Assembly: GCA_902702965.1 (NCBI GenBank)
Contig: CACRXP010000984.1
Location: forward strand, 2,770 to 66,769
Source of the DNA: Spirometra erinaceieuropaei
Lineage: Eukaryota > Platyhelminthes > Cestoda > Diphyllobothriidea > Diphyllobothriidae
Length of the DNA: 64,000 nt
Reading direction: 5' to 3'
Shown: positions 33,707 through 45,690 of the stretch, piece by piece
Layout: every line of letters begins with the position of its first letter
Position numbering within the stretch: position 1 is the first letter of the stretch
Position numbers and translations under genes: made by a program
Notes under the pieces: model-generated
Told to the model about the DNA's origin: nothing
The model's input: only the letters and a program-made list of their open reading frames with translations
Databases searched by the model: none

Positions 33707-34307
33707 TCACGGCGTTATCTTTACATTTGTCTGACAAGCAAGCGTTTTCTCATGGACGTCGCAATACAGATCTGTCTGGTTCCTCAGCACCGATTTAAGC
33801 ACTGCTAGACGGAAATTTGTCACTATGATCTGGCACCCCTGGCAGTTAGAGGCTTCCTCAGCTCGGTTCTCAACTCTGTTGACATGGGAAGTCGCAGAGG
33901 CAGCTAATTCCACCCTGGGCCCGTGTCCATATGCGTTTGCGCGAATTGATAATTCCTCTAATTTAGGCTCCGGAAATGAGCACGCTGTCTGGGGATTATT
34001 AAGGTTCGACTTCATCTGCCCCATTCCTCTCACTTCTTCTGTCGCCAAATTTTCATTCGTTTCATTTTGTACGCGTGGCTGCCTTTCGAGCAAGTCTGGT
34101 ATACTCTCTTTCGTATTCTAGAGACTTTTTCCGTGGTATTAAGCGTCGTTTTCTTTTTCTTATCTTCTTTTGCATCGGAAGCCACTATTTGACTAATAAT
34201 AGCAGTTGTCTTATTCGCCACATGATGGTTTTCTGGAGATTCCTTACAGAGGATGGCTTTTGCTCTACTCCGAGTTAACCTCCGCGTAGGTAACACCAGG
34301 CGGTCCT
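33707..34307 (-). pseudogene. Frameshifted coding-like region, unknown protein
   Basis: On the minus strand a good acceptor (ATTCTTTCTTCAG) at about 34321-34309 leads into a frame starting DRLVLPTRRLTRSRAKAILC, then a Lys-rich low-complexity part (KEDKKKKTT), with a stop near 34030. The next frame takes over at about 34093 (LERQPRVQNETNEN, then a balanced, acidic segment to a stop at 33707). The two overlap by about 60 bp and together would give about 200 residues. This looks like one terminal exon with a single-base frameshift, either a recent pseudogene or a sequence error. Basic Arg-Ser motifs hint at a nuclear protein, but I do not recognise it. Confidence 0.3.
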
Positions 34308-34684
34308 CTGAAGAAAGAATCTTGTGTATATGTTCATTCAAATTTATAACTTATTCTTCTAGTTGATGCATCCTGCAGGCTATCGTTTGACAACCATAAC
34401 ATGAATATCCTAGGTGATCTTATGGTTACGAATTAACAAAGCTTTTAGCTGTACAGTTCAGCCATGCGCCAGTATGCAGGGTTAAGCGGAGTAGGTTCTT
34501 AATTCTGAGGTCCCCTGTTCGAACTCCAAGTGCTCGTTAATTTGGAACAGTAGTGCAGACTCCAACATTCTGGACAGCTGTTCTATATCCACAAGAATCA
34601 ACTTCTTTACAAAGAGCATAGGCTTGAGTGTAAAGAAAAGGCTCTTATGCCGATCTTTCGGTAAAAAGTAACTTCAATAGCTGA

Positions 34685-34962
34685 ATGGAAAGGTATGATC
34701 GAGAAGATTTCGTGAACAGCAATTTAGACAAATACATCGAGACGATGATGAAACAATGTCCACTTGTGGAAAAGCTACTCAGCCTTTGTAGAAGCTTTGG
34801 ATATAATGTTCTTCAGACAATACGTCCTGCTGGGCTGCAAGTAGTAGAAACGACGAAGGCCGAAGTCGGAGTTCTGGGAATGTGTTCCAAGAGACTAGTT
34901 GAGAGGAAGATATTGATGAGCCAAATTCAAGTCCTAATTCCAGCAGGCTCTAAGATCGTACA
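34685..34962 (+). CDS. Candidate first coding exon, unknown protein
   Basis: The ATG at 34685 comes directly after an in-frame stop, so it is the first possible start. The frame stays open for 92 codons to a consensus donor GTAAGT at 34963 (phase 2). The product starts MERYDREDFVNSNLDKYIET, then MMKQCPLVEKLLSLCRSFGY and a segment with GLQVVETTKAEVGVLG, a charged, soluble-looking protein without signal peptide. A possible 5'-UTR acceptor (TTCAATAG) lies 4 bp upstream. No matching second exon was found. A TIR element arm follows at 35.08 kb, within the putative intron. Confidence 0.4.
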
Positions 34963-35079
34963 GTAAGTCGAAATCTCAAAGTAATTAAATTCCTCAAAGA
35001 CAAAAAAATTGAAACGAAATTCAAAATCAGACTAGTAAATGCAGAGGCACCATGCCTTCTGAACGGACATTTCACGGGT

Positions 35080-35457
35080 CTTAAAAGTCTCCTAATTGGA
35101 ATTTTTTTCAGATCATTTTGTCAAGTATCAAATTTGAAATAGAAGTAGATTTCTGTTAAAAGAATAAAACAATGAATACTCTCATCAATGTTTTCTGTGA
35201 TGTATATTTGAACCTATACGGTTATTGCAAATCAATGAGAAAATTCACACTAATAAGGCAGTTGTTTTTTACAGAGTGTAGTTTTTGCAGGCATTAGGGT
35301 GGACGATCGTTCAAAAGTTAATATTCGGAAGTAACTACATTATCACAGAATTACGATGCATGGTAAAAAATATTGTTACCTTAGTTGGGTTATCTTTCCG
35401 AGTCGAAAACGCATTTCAGAAATCCGGTTAACGCTTCATGAGTTAACACATCTACTG
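35080..35457. mobile_element. TIR element, right arm
   Basis: The arm carries the family interior phrases (CAAATCAATGAGAAAATT near 35229, GCATTTCAGAAATCCGG near 35411) and ends ATGAGTTAACACATCTACTG. I cannot identify its left arm with confidence. Confidence 0.5.
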
Positions 35458-35619
35458 CATGTGGAAAATCATTAATTATTCCTCCTTCTGTTAGTGCATG
35501 CCGACGTATAATTTTTTCCATGTACTTACCTTTTATCGTTATGTCGCAACTCGACTGCAAATTCTGTAATCATTCTCGCCCGAAAACGAAATATTATCAT
35601 AAAGGAAGCTCCTGAGTCC

Positions 35620-37900
35620 ACGTCTAAGATTACAGAAGAAAGCGTCAAACATGATCTCAACGTCTTTCGAGCATATTCAAACGCCGTCCTTCAGGACGCA
35701 GCTGCGTCGCGTGGACCAGGAAGGCCTCTCAAAATCGTTCTTGAAAATTAAGCCCAGACTTCACTTCTCCCAGAAGAGAAGGTTGCTCTTCATCATTCGC
35801 TTTAGGAGTTTTTAAGCTGGATTACGAACCGACAGAAATACACAAGATAAGAGAGCTCTGGGCAGAATTGAAAAGGAAGACAGAAGAGAGAGAAGGGGAT
35901 GAAAATAAAGAAAGGCAAGATAACGCTGATCAAGCAATCACTCCTGGCTAACCCCCTTTGTAATTAGGATCGGTTCCCTCCGAGAAGATGGGCGCTTACG
36001 GTGCTGTATTCGATTGAGCAGAGTCTGTTTAACAAGACGGATGAACTCAGTATTCTGATCGACGAGCACACGCCAGATATCATCGTCTTAACAGAAACCT
36101 GGCATTTTAAGGATTTTGAAGACCATGAGGAATCCTTCAGGGTCCACCACTGTTTAGAAGAGACAGGAAAAGCCGAGGAAGAAGGGTCGCTGTCTATGTT
36201 AGCTACAATCTGACCGCGGTCCCTGAGCAAAATCTAATAACAACAGCGGAAATGGAATTCTTATATATAACTATCTCCATTAAATACGTCAGGCCGCTGG
36301 CGTTTGTAGTTGTTTATCGTCCTCCAAACCAGATTTGAAATACGATAGCCTTCTTTGAAGGGAACTGAACAATAAGTCCTTAATTTCTGAGACTTTAACC
36401 TCTTAATATCGCCTGGCAAGCTCGGACGGTTTTGGATCCAACGAACACATTCAAACAACATTTGCTTGAATTTGCAGCAGAAAAACTATTTTTCCAGAAT
36501 GCAGACTACGAACACGTGTTAGGGAAGCGCAACGTTCGAACTGCCATGACTTGGTGCTTACTCGAGATGAGGAGAGTATTCTGGATATGTAAGATCTCCC
36601 GCCAACTGGGGCTACTGATCACAGTGTGATGCTCTTCGAGTGTTCCATGTTCTCCCGACCCGATTCGCTCGGGCAAATTCAAACAAATATCTGAAAGCGG
36701 GATTTTTCCTGCATGTGACCGCAAGTCTCAGCAATACCGTGGACAACCACATTCCAGGGAAGAGTTAACGACTAGTGGAGCACGTCCAGCTCATTTTTCA
36801 AAAGAATCATTAATCTTTACTCTCCACTCAGACGTAAGAAAACAAGCAAGATAGTCCTGAACACCTGAAGGAACACAAGCAACAGCGAAAAGTGTGTAAA
36901 TATGAATCTAATAGACTTCGAGGCAACAATGATCCATGCATATTACGAAACTGATTGAAGCATCCTAAATCATCTATAGATACATACGTAATGGCCAGAG
37001 CAATCGCGACCCGGTTCAACCGCTGAGATCCCAAAGTGGAGTAATTGAGACCGATTATTACCTTACAGTATCAGCCTTCCCCAGTTTCTTTCAGTCGGTA
37101 TTCCCTCATCACACAAGTCCTCCTATGACTTACGTAGATCAACGACAACATCCGCCCTCTCCTGCATTGGAAGACAATCTTTTCTTCTCACCCACGCTGA
37201 TAAGGACCGAACTACTCCGGCTGACGCCTGCCAAATCACCTAGTGCAGACAGAATTCACCCAATTTTCCTCCGATAATGAACGTGCGTACTACCCGAGCC
37301 GCTGCCCGTGATATTTCAGAAGTCCATGGAAGAAAGCGAACTGCCGGAAGAATGGAAAACGGCCCATATTTCTCCAATCTATATAAGGAGGATCCATGGT
37401 GGAGTCCGAAAATTACCGTTCTACTAGTTTAACCTGCGTTTTGTGCAAGGCCATGGAACGGCTTACTAAAGGACATTTAATGTCGTATCTTGAGCAGAAG
37501 AACCTCTTTCGTGCTGACTAGCATAGATTTCATCATTGTCACTGACGTCTTACAAGCAGACTATGCACGCGGGAACGGTGGACAAGGGCCATAGACCGGT
37601 GCTGTCCAGTGAATGTCATCTTCCTTGACTTTAAGAAGGCGTTTGATAACGTTCCTCATGGACGACTTTTACGGAAGATTTGGGAGTGTGGAATACAGGG
37701 CAATACTTTTAAGTGGACTAAAAGTTTTCTGTCCTGTCGGCTTCAGAGAGTGATTGTTGGTACTACTGCATCCGAATGGATGCCAGTAAAAAGCGACGTT
37801 CCACAGACTTCAGTTTTGGGTCCTCTCGTATTCCTCATCTACATAAATGACTGTCCTACAGACCTTGATGTTGTTTTGCGGGGTTTCTGGGTTTGTAATT
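35620..37900 (+). pseudogene. CR1/Jockey-like non-LTR element, endonuclease plus partial RT, broken
   Basis: The first part (35620-35960) reads like the basic C-terminal end of a first ORF (KTEEREGDENKERQD). From 36010 the endonuclease starts (SLFNKTDELSILIDEHTPDI, then IVLTETW), continues with VAVYVSYNLT and VVYRPPNQ, a GDFN motif near 36395, and TGATDHSVM near 36610-36630. The RT follows with LLRLTPAKSPSADRIHP (about 37210), LCKAMERLTKGHL, FLDFKKAFDNVPHGRL (motif A) and SVLGPLVFLIYINDCP (motif B). The copy breaks off near 37890, before the FADD box. Several stops and frame changes occur. It differs from the 14.4-kb element in sequence (NVPHGRLLRKI against SVPHQRLLYKL). Confidence 0.8.
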
Positions 37901-38133
37901 TCCTTTCAGTATGTTAAAATTGCGTTATTTGTCGTAATATCGTTCAACCGTTCTTAAAAATCAGCAAAGGACACGCATCTGCGTTCTGACCCAGAAATAT
38001 TTTTGAAGAAGTTCTCGTGACCTCACAATCGTGCATGCACAAGACTATTCGAGTTACATTCCTGCATCAGAACATATAGCAGGTGTGCTCCGTAGTCACT
38101 TGTCAGCCTTTTTAAAATTATTTTCCATTTCAG

Positions 38134-38329
38134 TCAGTCTAGGGCATGGTTTCTGTTGGGTGTATCCTGGGGACTTGTCAATGTACATCCCATCAGTACT
38201 GCATTGCAGCTGTTCCGCTGGAAATGCTTCATTGCGGCAGCCACTATCCGTGTCCTTACAAATACTGGCAGACGATTCACAAGCTACATGTGCCTCGTAA
38301 GCCTGTGGCATATTTATTGCATGCTTGTG
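38134..38329 (+). CDS. Candidate exon with hydrophobic, membrane-like product
   Basis: A strong acceptor (ATTATTTTCCATTTCAG) and a strong donor (GTAAGTAAGT at 38330) enclose 196 bases. One frame is open throughout: one base, then 65 codons, ending in phase 0. The product has hydrophobic stretches (AWFLLGVSWGLVNV and YMCLVSLWHIYCMLV) separated by a polar loop with TNTGRRF, as in a multi-pass membrane protein. I cannot name the family. The competing frames in this exon contain stops. The fit of both splice sites and an open frame makes this one of the better isolated exon candidates. Confidence 0.35.
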
Positions 38330-38784
38330 GTAAGTAAGTGCCTTGCGAACTGATTGTTCTCTGTCGGTCGTAATCAGAAGGTTTGATGCCATATTAAATA
38401 TGGCGAAGTATTTCGTGCGTTAACAGATTTAGCAGACATGTGCTCGAAGTGAGGTTGGTAATGCCGCATTTATTTGAAGCGAACCTTTGTTACGGGAAAC
38501 GCAGTGTGATCGGGGGTCTGCGAGGATCTCGGTGAATGCGAGTAGCGATCTGCGCCGCGGGTGCATACGTCAATAAATTACATATACAAGTGCTACGTAA
38601 AGATTTCAGTAGTATCATAAAAACATTAAATTATGGGCGTTAGTTGCTAGGGCGACAGCGATCGGGTGGCATTGTGCTGCGCACTGCAATGCTGATCCAG
38701 GTTACTTCTTAACACTTCAATTGATCGACTGAACCATACTGCTGCCGTTACAAGCCCCAATGGTAAAATCTGAGGCACGGTGTT

Positions 38785-39192
38785 TTATGGATGGCTATTT
38801 CACGGTCTCAAAATATTTCCCAATTAGCAACTTTTTGAAACCGAATTATACCCTTTCTTCGAGTATAAAATTGGATGAAGACTTAATTTTCTATCGAATT
38901 AGTATAAGGATGAATTTTAATGCACGTTCTCCATTAAATATAATCGAATATTTAAGGACATAGAAAATCAATGATAAACATTTCTGCTGCTAAAGTGGTC
39001 ATTTTTTAAAGACTGTGGTCTTTGTATGCAGCATGAAAGATTTTTTTCCGATTTCGTCATCTCAAGGTAACTAAGTTAGTATGTAGATATGCTGCAAGAT
39101 GGTCACTTTTACAAAGTTTCTTAATTCATGTTTTCGAAACGAAAACACACTCCGGAATATCGGTTGACTTTTCAAGAGTTTACCCACCTACT
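38785..39192. mobile_element. TIR element, right arm, facing a second TIR end
   Basis: The arm has the family phrases (AAAATCAATGATAAACATT near 38966; CGGTTGACTTTTCAAGAG near 39162) and ends ACCTACTA. After TATATA the next bases, CAGTAGGTAACCTAACTCC at 39200, are a left terminus of the same family. Two copies thus abut across a short TA run, though the second is only about 60 bp long. Confidence 0.5.
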
Positions 39193-39259
39193 ATATATAC
39201 AGTAGGTAACCTAACTCCTGAAAGTTATCGAAATTTACGAGTGAATACCAATCAGGCCA

Positions 39260-40138
39260 ATATCCATGGTAACGAGGTAAAAGTTTTACAGAATTAAAAA
39301 CATGAAAAGAATATTAAAGCCAGTGTTACGTTGTTTACAAATGCCGACTTTTTTCAGAAAAGCGCAATAGTTCGAAAATATCAGAAATCGCTGTAATTTA
39401 GTAAACTTCCTATTTAAATGCATGATTTAGATTTCGATTTAGTTTTTAGATTTATAGAATTATTCTCGTACCAGACAACGTAGTAAACATGAAAGTAAAA
39501 ATGAAATGGCGTTCAATAATAGTGTTTTAGTGAAGTTTTCATCTAAATATCTTTTAATAATTAACTTTATTTCGTATATGGCGGTTTTTCAACAGCCTAA
39601 ATTCGGGGTATGGATTCCAAAACAGGCTTCCGGGGATTCGTGGTATTCTTGGCCTGTTTGAGTTAAGTGAGATGGGGTTAAACACGAGAAACGGTATTTT
39701 GCTCGATTTCACCGATGGAGACTCATAGAAACAAAAGTTTTTATAAGACGATATGCTGCAAGGCTGATGGGTGCCAAATAACTTTAACTACAACTGACAG
39801 GCGTGATCTTAAACATACCATTTTGTGTTTGCAAAGAGAACTTTTTTTCCCGTCAATCAATTTACACTTTTGGCTCGTTTTGGATTACGCTGAGTTTCAG
39901 ATCGGTCCTGGAATACTGCTGAATACTTCACGATTTTCTGTGGTTTCACCTTATCGTCCATAGAAACAGATTTTGAATTACCTGTCTGGTAAAAACTCTA
40001 GAATAAGATAATTATTGAAAGCATTTACTGAACTGGTGATTGTTTGGGCGCTCCTATTCACGAACAAGTTTGCTTGCGCTGCGTCTAAAGAGTTGTTTAA
40101 ACATTAAACTTCATTTTTGAAAAAATATGTGTCCACAG
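39260..40138. other. No gene assigned
   Basis: A frame at 39715-39963 starts with ATG and holds a Cys-containing stretch (YKTICCKADGCQITLTTTD), but no splice or promoter evidence supports it. The remainder is AT-rich. Confidence 0.3.
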
Positions 40139-40343
40139 CGAAAATGAGCAAAGAATATGTCTTCGATCAATGCGAAAACTTTCTGGTAAAAGTTGCCTTT
40201 CTAAGAAGTGCTTTAATACTGCACTCCGTTGACGGCAACCTGTGTACTTTGCACTTTTGTGCAATGAGGCTTAACGAAAATTTAACGTTTTTGGTCGTGT
40301 CTCTTACGTTCCTAAACAATGCGAATATTTCTCAAACGCAAAC
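40139..40343 (+). CDS. Candidate internal exon, Cys-containing
   Basis: A GTGTCCACAG acceptor and a GTAAGA donor at 40344 enclose 205 bases with one open frame (2 + 67 codons + 2; phase 1 in, phase 2 out). The product includes EYVFDQCENFLVKVAFLRSA and DGNLCTLHFCAMRLNENLTF, with alternating hydrophobics as in beta strands, and two N-glycosylation motifs (NLT, NIS). This fits an extracellular domain. Its phases equal those of the candidate exon at 31814-32087. No family is recognised. Confidence 0.35.
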
Positions 40344-41134
40344 GTAAGAACATAACTTTTACTATATATTGAGGTCATTTTCGCTGTTTTCGATCACGTT
40401 TAGACTCCGTTTTTATATCATGACTCAACGGCAGGTAACTCATATAAATAGTGACATTTTACTGAAACTATACATGTTTTGTTGGTTAAATTTCTAAATA
40501 GGCTATTTGTAGAAGCTATAATACACGACAAGTAATGTTTAATCTGTTCACAACTGGAAATGACCATTCGGTGGTGGTCATTCATGTGACATCATGTAGC
40601 ATTTTCAAAACGCCAAACCAATTTTAGCCCATCTACATTATTACTGCACTTCAGGGCACCAATCGCACAAATATGCTAAACTGACTTTTAAGAACTGATA
40701 AAACATCTTGTTTTCGTAAAATATCCTTCGTTTTAGCAATTTGATTTTGGCGGTTAACACTAGACTTAAAATAGATTTGCCAGTACGGCTAAATCTGTGA
40801 TCAAACTCTCGCGGGTAGATTACTTTCCTTTAATGAAAAACCCTCCCAGATGCACTACCGGAGTCTCGGACAGGAATTAACATACGAAATCGCACGAATA
40901 TTTTGCAAACTGTATTTTCGCTAAAATGTATTAATATTTTGCTTTACATACTTACGTAAACACAATTTCTGCACAAGAAAGGGACATTTCGTTGGAGGAA
41001 GTGGATGACGTCCAGAAGTTTTCGCATCGATTTCCGTTATTAGGTTTTATGAGATAGGTCGCGTACTCTATAAATTTTTACCTATGTACTGGGAGAAATA
41101 TACGTTGGAGTCAAGGGGGAAGGATTTTCATTGC

Positions 41135-41465
41135 GTACATTGTCGACTTCGGTTCCGCTGGTCATTGTCAGAATCAGAGAGTAAATGTGCCGACAACAGT
41201 TGACATCTGACAGTGCACTTAAAATCGATAAGTGGTGACGCTAGCGCCCGTCAGCGGCCGCTATCTGTGTCATTCTGTCCTGATTGGCACGGGACAGAAC
41301 ACGAACTGAAGATCCCCGCCCTTTTTTGAAAGACCGAGAGCTCCTCGAAGTCATGTCCTCGTTAGGATTGTGCATCAGCCGTCATATCGAGTTGGACGCC
41401 GGATACAAAAGTTCCAAGGAGAAATGTAGGAGATTTGCGTTTCCAGTGACGCCTCCTGATTGAGC
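41135..41465. mobile_element. Penelope-like family A remnants in opposed orientation
   Basis: The stretch 41140-41200 resembles the minus-strand family-A tail (compare 24765-24815), with CTGACAA where the hammerhead-like CTGACGA would be. Then 41330-41460 in plus orientation encodes RELLEVMSSLGL and CISRHIELDAGYKSSKEKC, the end of the GIY-YIG domain. The middle (41200-41300) resembles 3785-3860. This is the same arrangement as at 3.7-4.1 kb. Confidence 0.5.
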
Positions 41466-41469
41466 ATCT

Positions 41470-43796
41470 GTATACAGGTGGATAGTCTCCACTTTAGAAC
41501 TTCTGAGTGTTGTGCGCCCTCTACTCGATTCATGTGATCAGCACTGCTGACTGCATGATCAAAATCTTCTTCAGGTGCGATGGGTGTGGATGTTTGCACT
41601 GCAAACTGGGTCTTTTAGGGATAATGACGCCAGACACATTATTTGTACATTCAGAATTAAAATACGCTAAGCGCGAAAGGATTTGACTGTGGACTACGCG
41701 GTAAGGATTCAAGCCAAAAATGCCCTGCAGGCTTACATTCTACTATTATTTGATTTTGTATGAGGACAAGACAGACATATTGAGACTATCAAAATGAGGA
41801 AACAATCGGGGTTTGAACGATTGCCAACAGAGTCCATATCCGGACCTTCACTTTGTCAAGCTTTTTTGCATTCCCACTTTCCATAAAAACAGGACTGCTT
41901 ATGTTTTTCTATGTTTACCTTGCATACATTGAGGTGCCGACCAGTTTTTGATCGGCACGCTGATCAGCTTTGTTGGTCAGTATGCTCAAGCCTACATGTG
42001 TTTTCCATTTAGAAACACTCACTAGTCGTCACAGAGTTGTTTTTAGTGGTGGTAAAATGTCTGCGACGATGACTGTCTCATTAATGTCCTGCTTCTCGGT
42101 CGCGTCGGGGCAAAAAACTGCGTTGGTTCAAAGCATGCGCAATACTGGCTGATTGAGTCTGCGTAAGGACCTACCCTGTACTCATTTGTACTGCCGCCTA
42201 TTAGTATAAGCAAACGCCCCACAACCAATAGGCGCCCATCATCCCGGATCTGAGTAATGACAAAGTGATCCCAGTAACAGTGCAGCGGGCGGATCGGATG
42301 CGTTCAACAATTTGGGTTTTATAAATGGCTACTCGCGATTTGTGAGTAGTATCCAAATTATAAATTAATTGAAATTCGCGGTGGCGCCGCGCTCTGTGTT
42401 TACTGGGTGTTTGGCAGGGATCAGAATTTCTAATAAAAGTATAGTGACGTGGTCATGAAGAATGAGCGGCAAAAATATGGAGGTTTAAATGATCAGCTTG
42501 TTAAAAATATTACCAATAGGTCATCAATTCTTCACAATTGTGATATCGCTTCGTCAATAGTTATATTTGTTGCTTCAATGTAAAGGGGCAGTTTGACCTA
42601 AAGAGATTTTGTACAACAATCCATCTGTCTGCATAGTATTGTTTTGTTTTTTATGGAAATTTAAACTGTCAATCATGGTTTGACGGTGTACCGACATAGC
42701 ACACATGTTCGACTAACCCCTTCGTCGTACGCGCTACAGCTGTTTGATTGAATTTTATATAAACTATTTTTGTCGATATGCTGACCATGTATTGGCATGG
42801 GCGTAACTCGCCAAGGATGACAAACATGTCATTCCGTGTCTTTATCAGAACTCCTTCTAAGTATCTTATTACCACATGTATAGATGTTTCTCAAAATCAA
42901 CGATGCTATAAGATCTAATTTTTATCTTTGTTTGCACTCATGCAAAAATTTCTGAGTTTTTTGACTGCAGTCATATTATGCAAGTACAGCTGATTTAAAA
43001 TCGACATTACTCGCATGCTCGTACCATAATAAGTGATTTCTCAGGCAGCGTCCGTATATAAACAAGCATGCACGAGTTACTTTGAGTTACAGAGATACAT
43101 GATTGTTGTAAGCCTTTTATATGCGTTTGTGGTTCAATTAGGTTGAGTTATTTACTAGAGGCGAATGTATAAATTGCAACATTTGTGAAATAAAAGTGGG
43201 ACTATATCCAACACCCCGTAGTTGACCCAATCCTATGATTGCATGTTCATGTGTACTACCAGTACCCTTCATTTCCGTGCGTATGTGAACAGTGTTTATT
43301 GTAAATGTGCAGCATATAGTTTAGAAATATGTACACCAGCGGACATGCTCTGGATTACCTGACTGACGGCGTAACTCATGAGTCCGGTCGCATGAATTAA
43401 AAGCCAAAATCCTGAACGTTTCCCCATTAGGATGGATTCATAAATTCGGTTGTAAGATCAATCACCATAGATATGTATATGTCACGCCAGGATATCAGAC
43501 TTCTAATGGTCTTTTATCCCGATAGAAACAAATATGTAGGCGAGGACAGGGAAGTTGTTAAGACGAAGAAAAAGAAGGTGAAAATATGATAACGTGAGCA
43601 ACAGTGTATTCCTGTTTAAATCCATCATCAGTGACAGCAGAATTTGGCAGCTTTTATTAAAATCTAAAAAAGTATTTTCTCATTCTGATCTTTTATTTTA
43701 TAAGTGGAACCTGGAAGAGAACTGACAGCAGATTAAGCATCATTAAGCGGTCCGCCGACAGGCATTTTCCCCTATGCTCTGTTGCTTATATGTCAG
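41470..43796. other. No gene recognised
   Basis: I find no supported exon or repeat. Short frames overlap on both strands. Confidence 0.4.
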
Positions 43797-43970
43797 TTTA
43801 GGAATAAATGTACGCTTCAACTTCCTCAAATGCAGTTTACGTATGTTGAGTCTCCAAAGAACATGTCAATAAGAGAGCAAGATTTCGATATCGACACTAA
43901 TCTACGTGTCTTGACAATCTTTGTCGTAATAAACCTTTTAACTGCTTTATTGGTTATGTTATTACCTTAA
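43797..43970 (+). CDS. Candidate terminal exon with C-terminal hydrophobic segment
   Basis: A long pyrimidine-rich acceptor (TTTTCCCCTATGCTCTGTTG, then CTTATATGTCAG) precedes a phase-0 frame of 57 codons ending in TAA. The product begins FRNKCTLQLPQMQFTYVE, contains the glycosylation motif NMS, and ends with RVLTIFVVINLLTALLVMLL, a hydrophobic tail that would be either a membrane anchor or a GPI signal. This is what the last exon of a small surface protein would look like. The family is not recognised and no upstream exon is assigned. Confidence 0.4.
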   Translation, partial: FRNKCTLQLPQMQFTYVESPKNMSIREQDFDIDTNLRVLTIFVVINLLTALLVMLLP

Positions 43971-45059
43971 GTCTGTCCCCTAAATATCAAGTACCTATTT
44001 TATAGCGTACTAACAGATGCCACCGTGTGAAAATGTAGAAATAATTAATAAATCCTCATGTCATTCGACAACTGAGCACAAAAGAACTAATATTCGTAGT
44101 AAATATTGATAATTATAATTAAGTTCGAGGATAAGTATGGGAAATGGAAGAGGAAAATACCTTCCTAATCGTTACGTGTTTTGATATGAAGGATGATAAT
44201 GCGAATACACTTCCTACGATTGTTCCATGGAATACCAGACGACCGCAAAATTAATATATGCAATAAACAAGAAGGATTTTAAAAAAAAACAAGTCATTTA
44301 AATTAGGAGATTATCAATGCAACCTGAATGGATGATAACCGTTTCCTTCTTTTGGACGACAGTGATTGCATAGAAATCGCTTTGACACCGACAGTGGTTA
44401 ACTGTTGTTCATTACTAGCATCCGCTAAAATTTGCTCAAATGAAAACTTAATCAAACTTTGAAGTCCTCTGGTGCTCAGTATTAAATAATACTTTAAGGG
44501 CTTGTTTTTGAATCCCGCGTGATTCAGCTGCGTATGCGAGAGGCCTTTGTAGGTTTCTCGTAATTTACTTAAGATATTCAAATCACATCTTCATCAGACA
44601 GCTATAGATGACGCCAATCTCCGCGAGCAGGGGACAAATTAGTCAATGTGACCCTTGAACTGGACCAAAAGATTTGGATGTACCAATGAGAACACGGTTC
44701 TACTTTACGGCCGAATTTGTGTAATGGGCTTACCCTAGGAATCTTGCATTATGTAGCAATTTTTCTTTGTGAGGGGTTTTGCATGAACCACTTATGCTTA
44801 AGTGTTATAGGCCTGTTGACTTAATCGGTCAGTGAATCAAATATGTGGCATCTAATTTGTCGCTTACAAGCACTTCCATTTAAACAAGACATAAAAATTT
44901 AACCCGAGAAGTAATGTTCGGATGTTTTTGGTAACTCATCATCAAGCCAATCCAATTGCATAGAAATTGGAATTATAAGACGTTTACAGGGTTTTTTACT
45001 GTCTTAGGGGTTACTAAAACGCATCGTTCTCACGCCGCCCGCATGACGAGGTCGGCACG

Positions 45060-45690
45060 TTATCGTTGTTAGGGGAAGACAGGGCAAAGACATGGGCTGT
45101 TTGTGATGTTTGCACGTCCAGAACGTGAAGCACACATCACTGTTATCAAGGGGTTTAGGAGGTGGACGATAACTGTCTGGAGTTGACGTTGTCCGCTGAA
45201 GACTGAGTGCCAGTGTTAAAGTCCAGACGGAAAATCTCTGTTTTCGTGAAGTATGCTCCGCAGTTGCTGGAGTTCTCCCTCAACAGCATTAGGAGGGCGG
45301 ATGCGCCGAACTATGGGTATCAATCTCGAAATCTAACTGTGTCTACAAGTTAGGGGAACGATAGTGTGACAATTAGTACATTATCCCGTCCAGGTTTTCT
45401 TTCGGAATACCTTACGCTGAATAGATTTTCCCTCTTTTCTGTGCAGCAATTTATCGAGAAATTCAATTTTATTTCCTGTCTCAAACAGTGCAGCGAACAT
45501 TAGCGAGGAGTGTGCACTATTAAAATTTTGAACCTGGGCGTCGATTTCGGTAGCGAAACCCACTTGGCAGAAAATGTCGTATGTGTGTAGGTTGTAGACG
45601 CCGAGTACGTTAACAGTATGCCGTAACGTCGTCTTCTCTACTTTGCCTATAAAAAACAATTTGCGAAAAACGGAGTAAACGACGAGCCCA
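45060..45690 (-). pseudogene. Penelope-like RT fragment (fifth family or diverged copy)
   Basis: On the minus strand the frame to 45381 reads NSAHSSLMFAALFETGNKIE, then FLDKLLHRKEGKSIQR and KVFRKKTWTG, matching the RT region after motif C. Upstream, FATEIDAQVQNFN corresponds to the DDTF segment with the first Asp lost. Downstream to about 45060, shifted frames give LVDTVRF and LRENSSNCGAYFTK, like the thumb and linker. There is no GIY-YIG domain. The wording TWTG sets it apart from families A-D. Confidence 0.6.

Noticed and set aside
39715..39963. 82-codon ATG-initiated frame with a CC...C pattern.
   Set aside because: Length is within chance expectation and there is no splice, promoter or homology support.
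44303..44600. Minus-strand frame (ILADASNEQQLTTVGVKAIS) of 92 codons, and a nearby CTGATGA on the minus strand.
   Set aside because: The composition is protein-like, but no acceptor was found. The CTGATGA lacks a stem II and a GAAA in place, so it is not a hammerhead.
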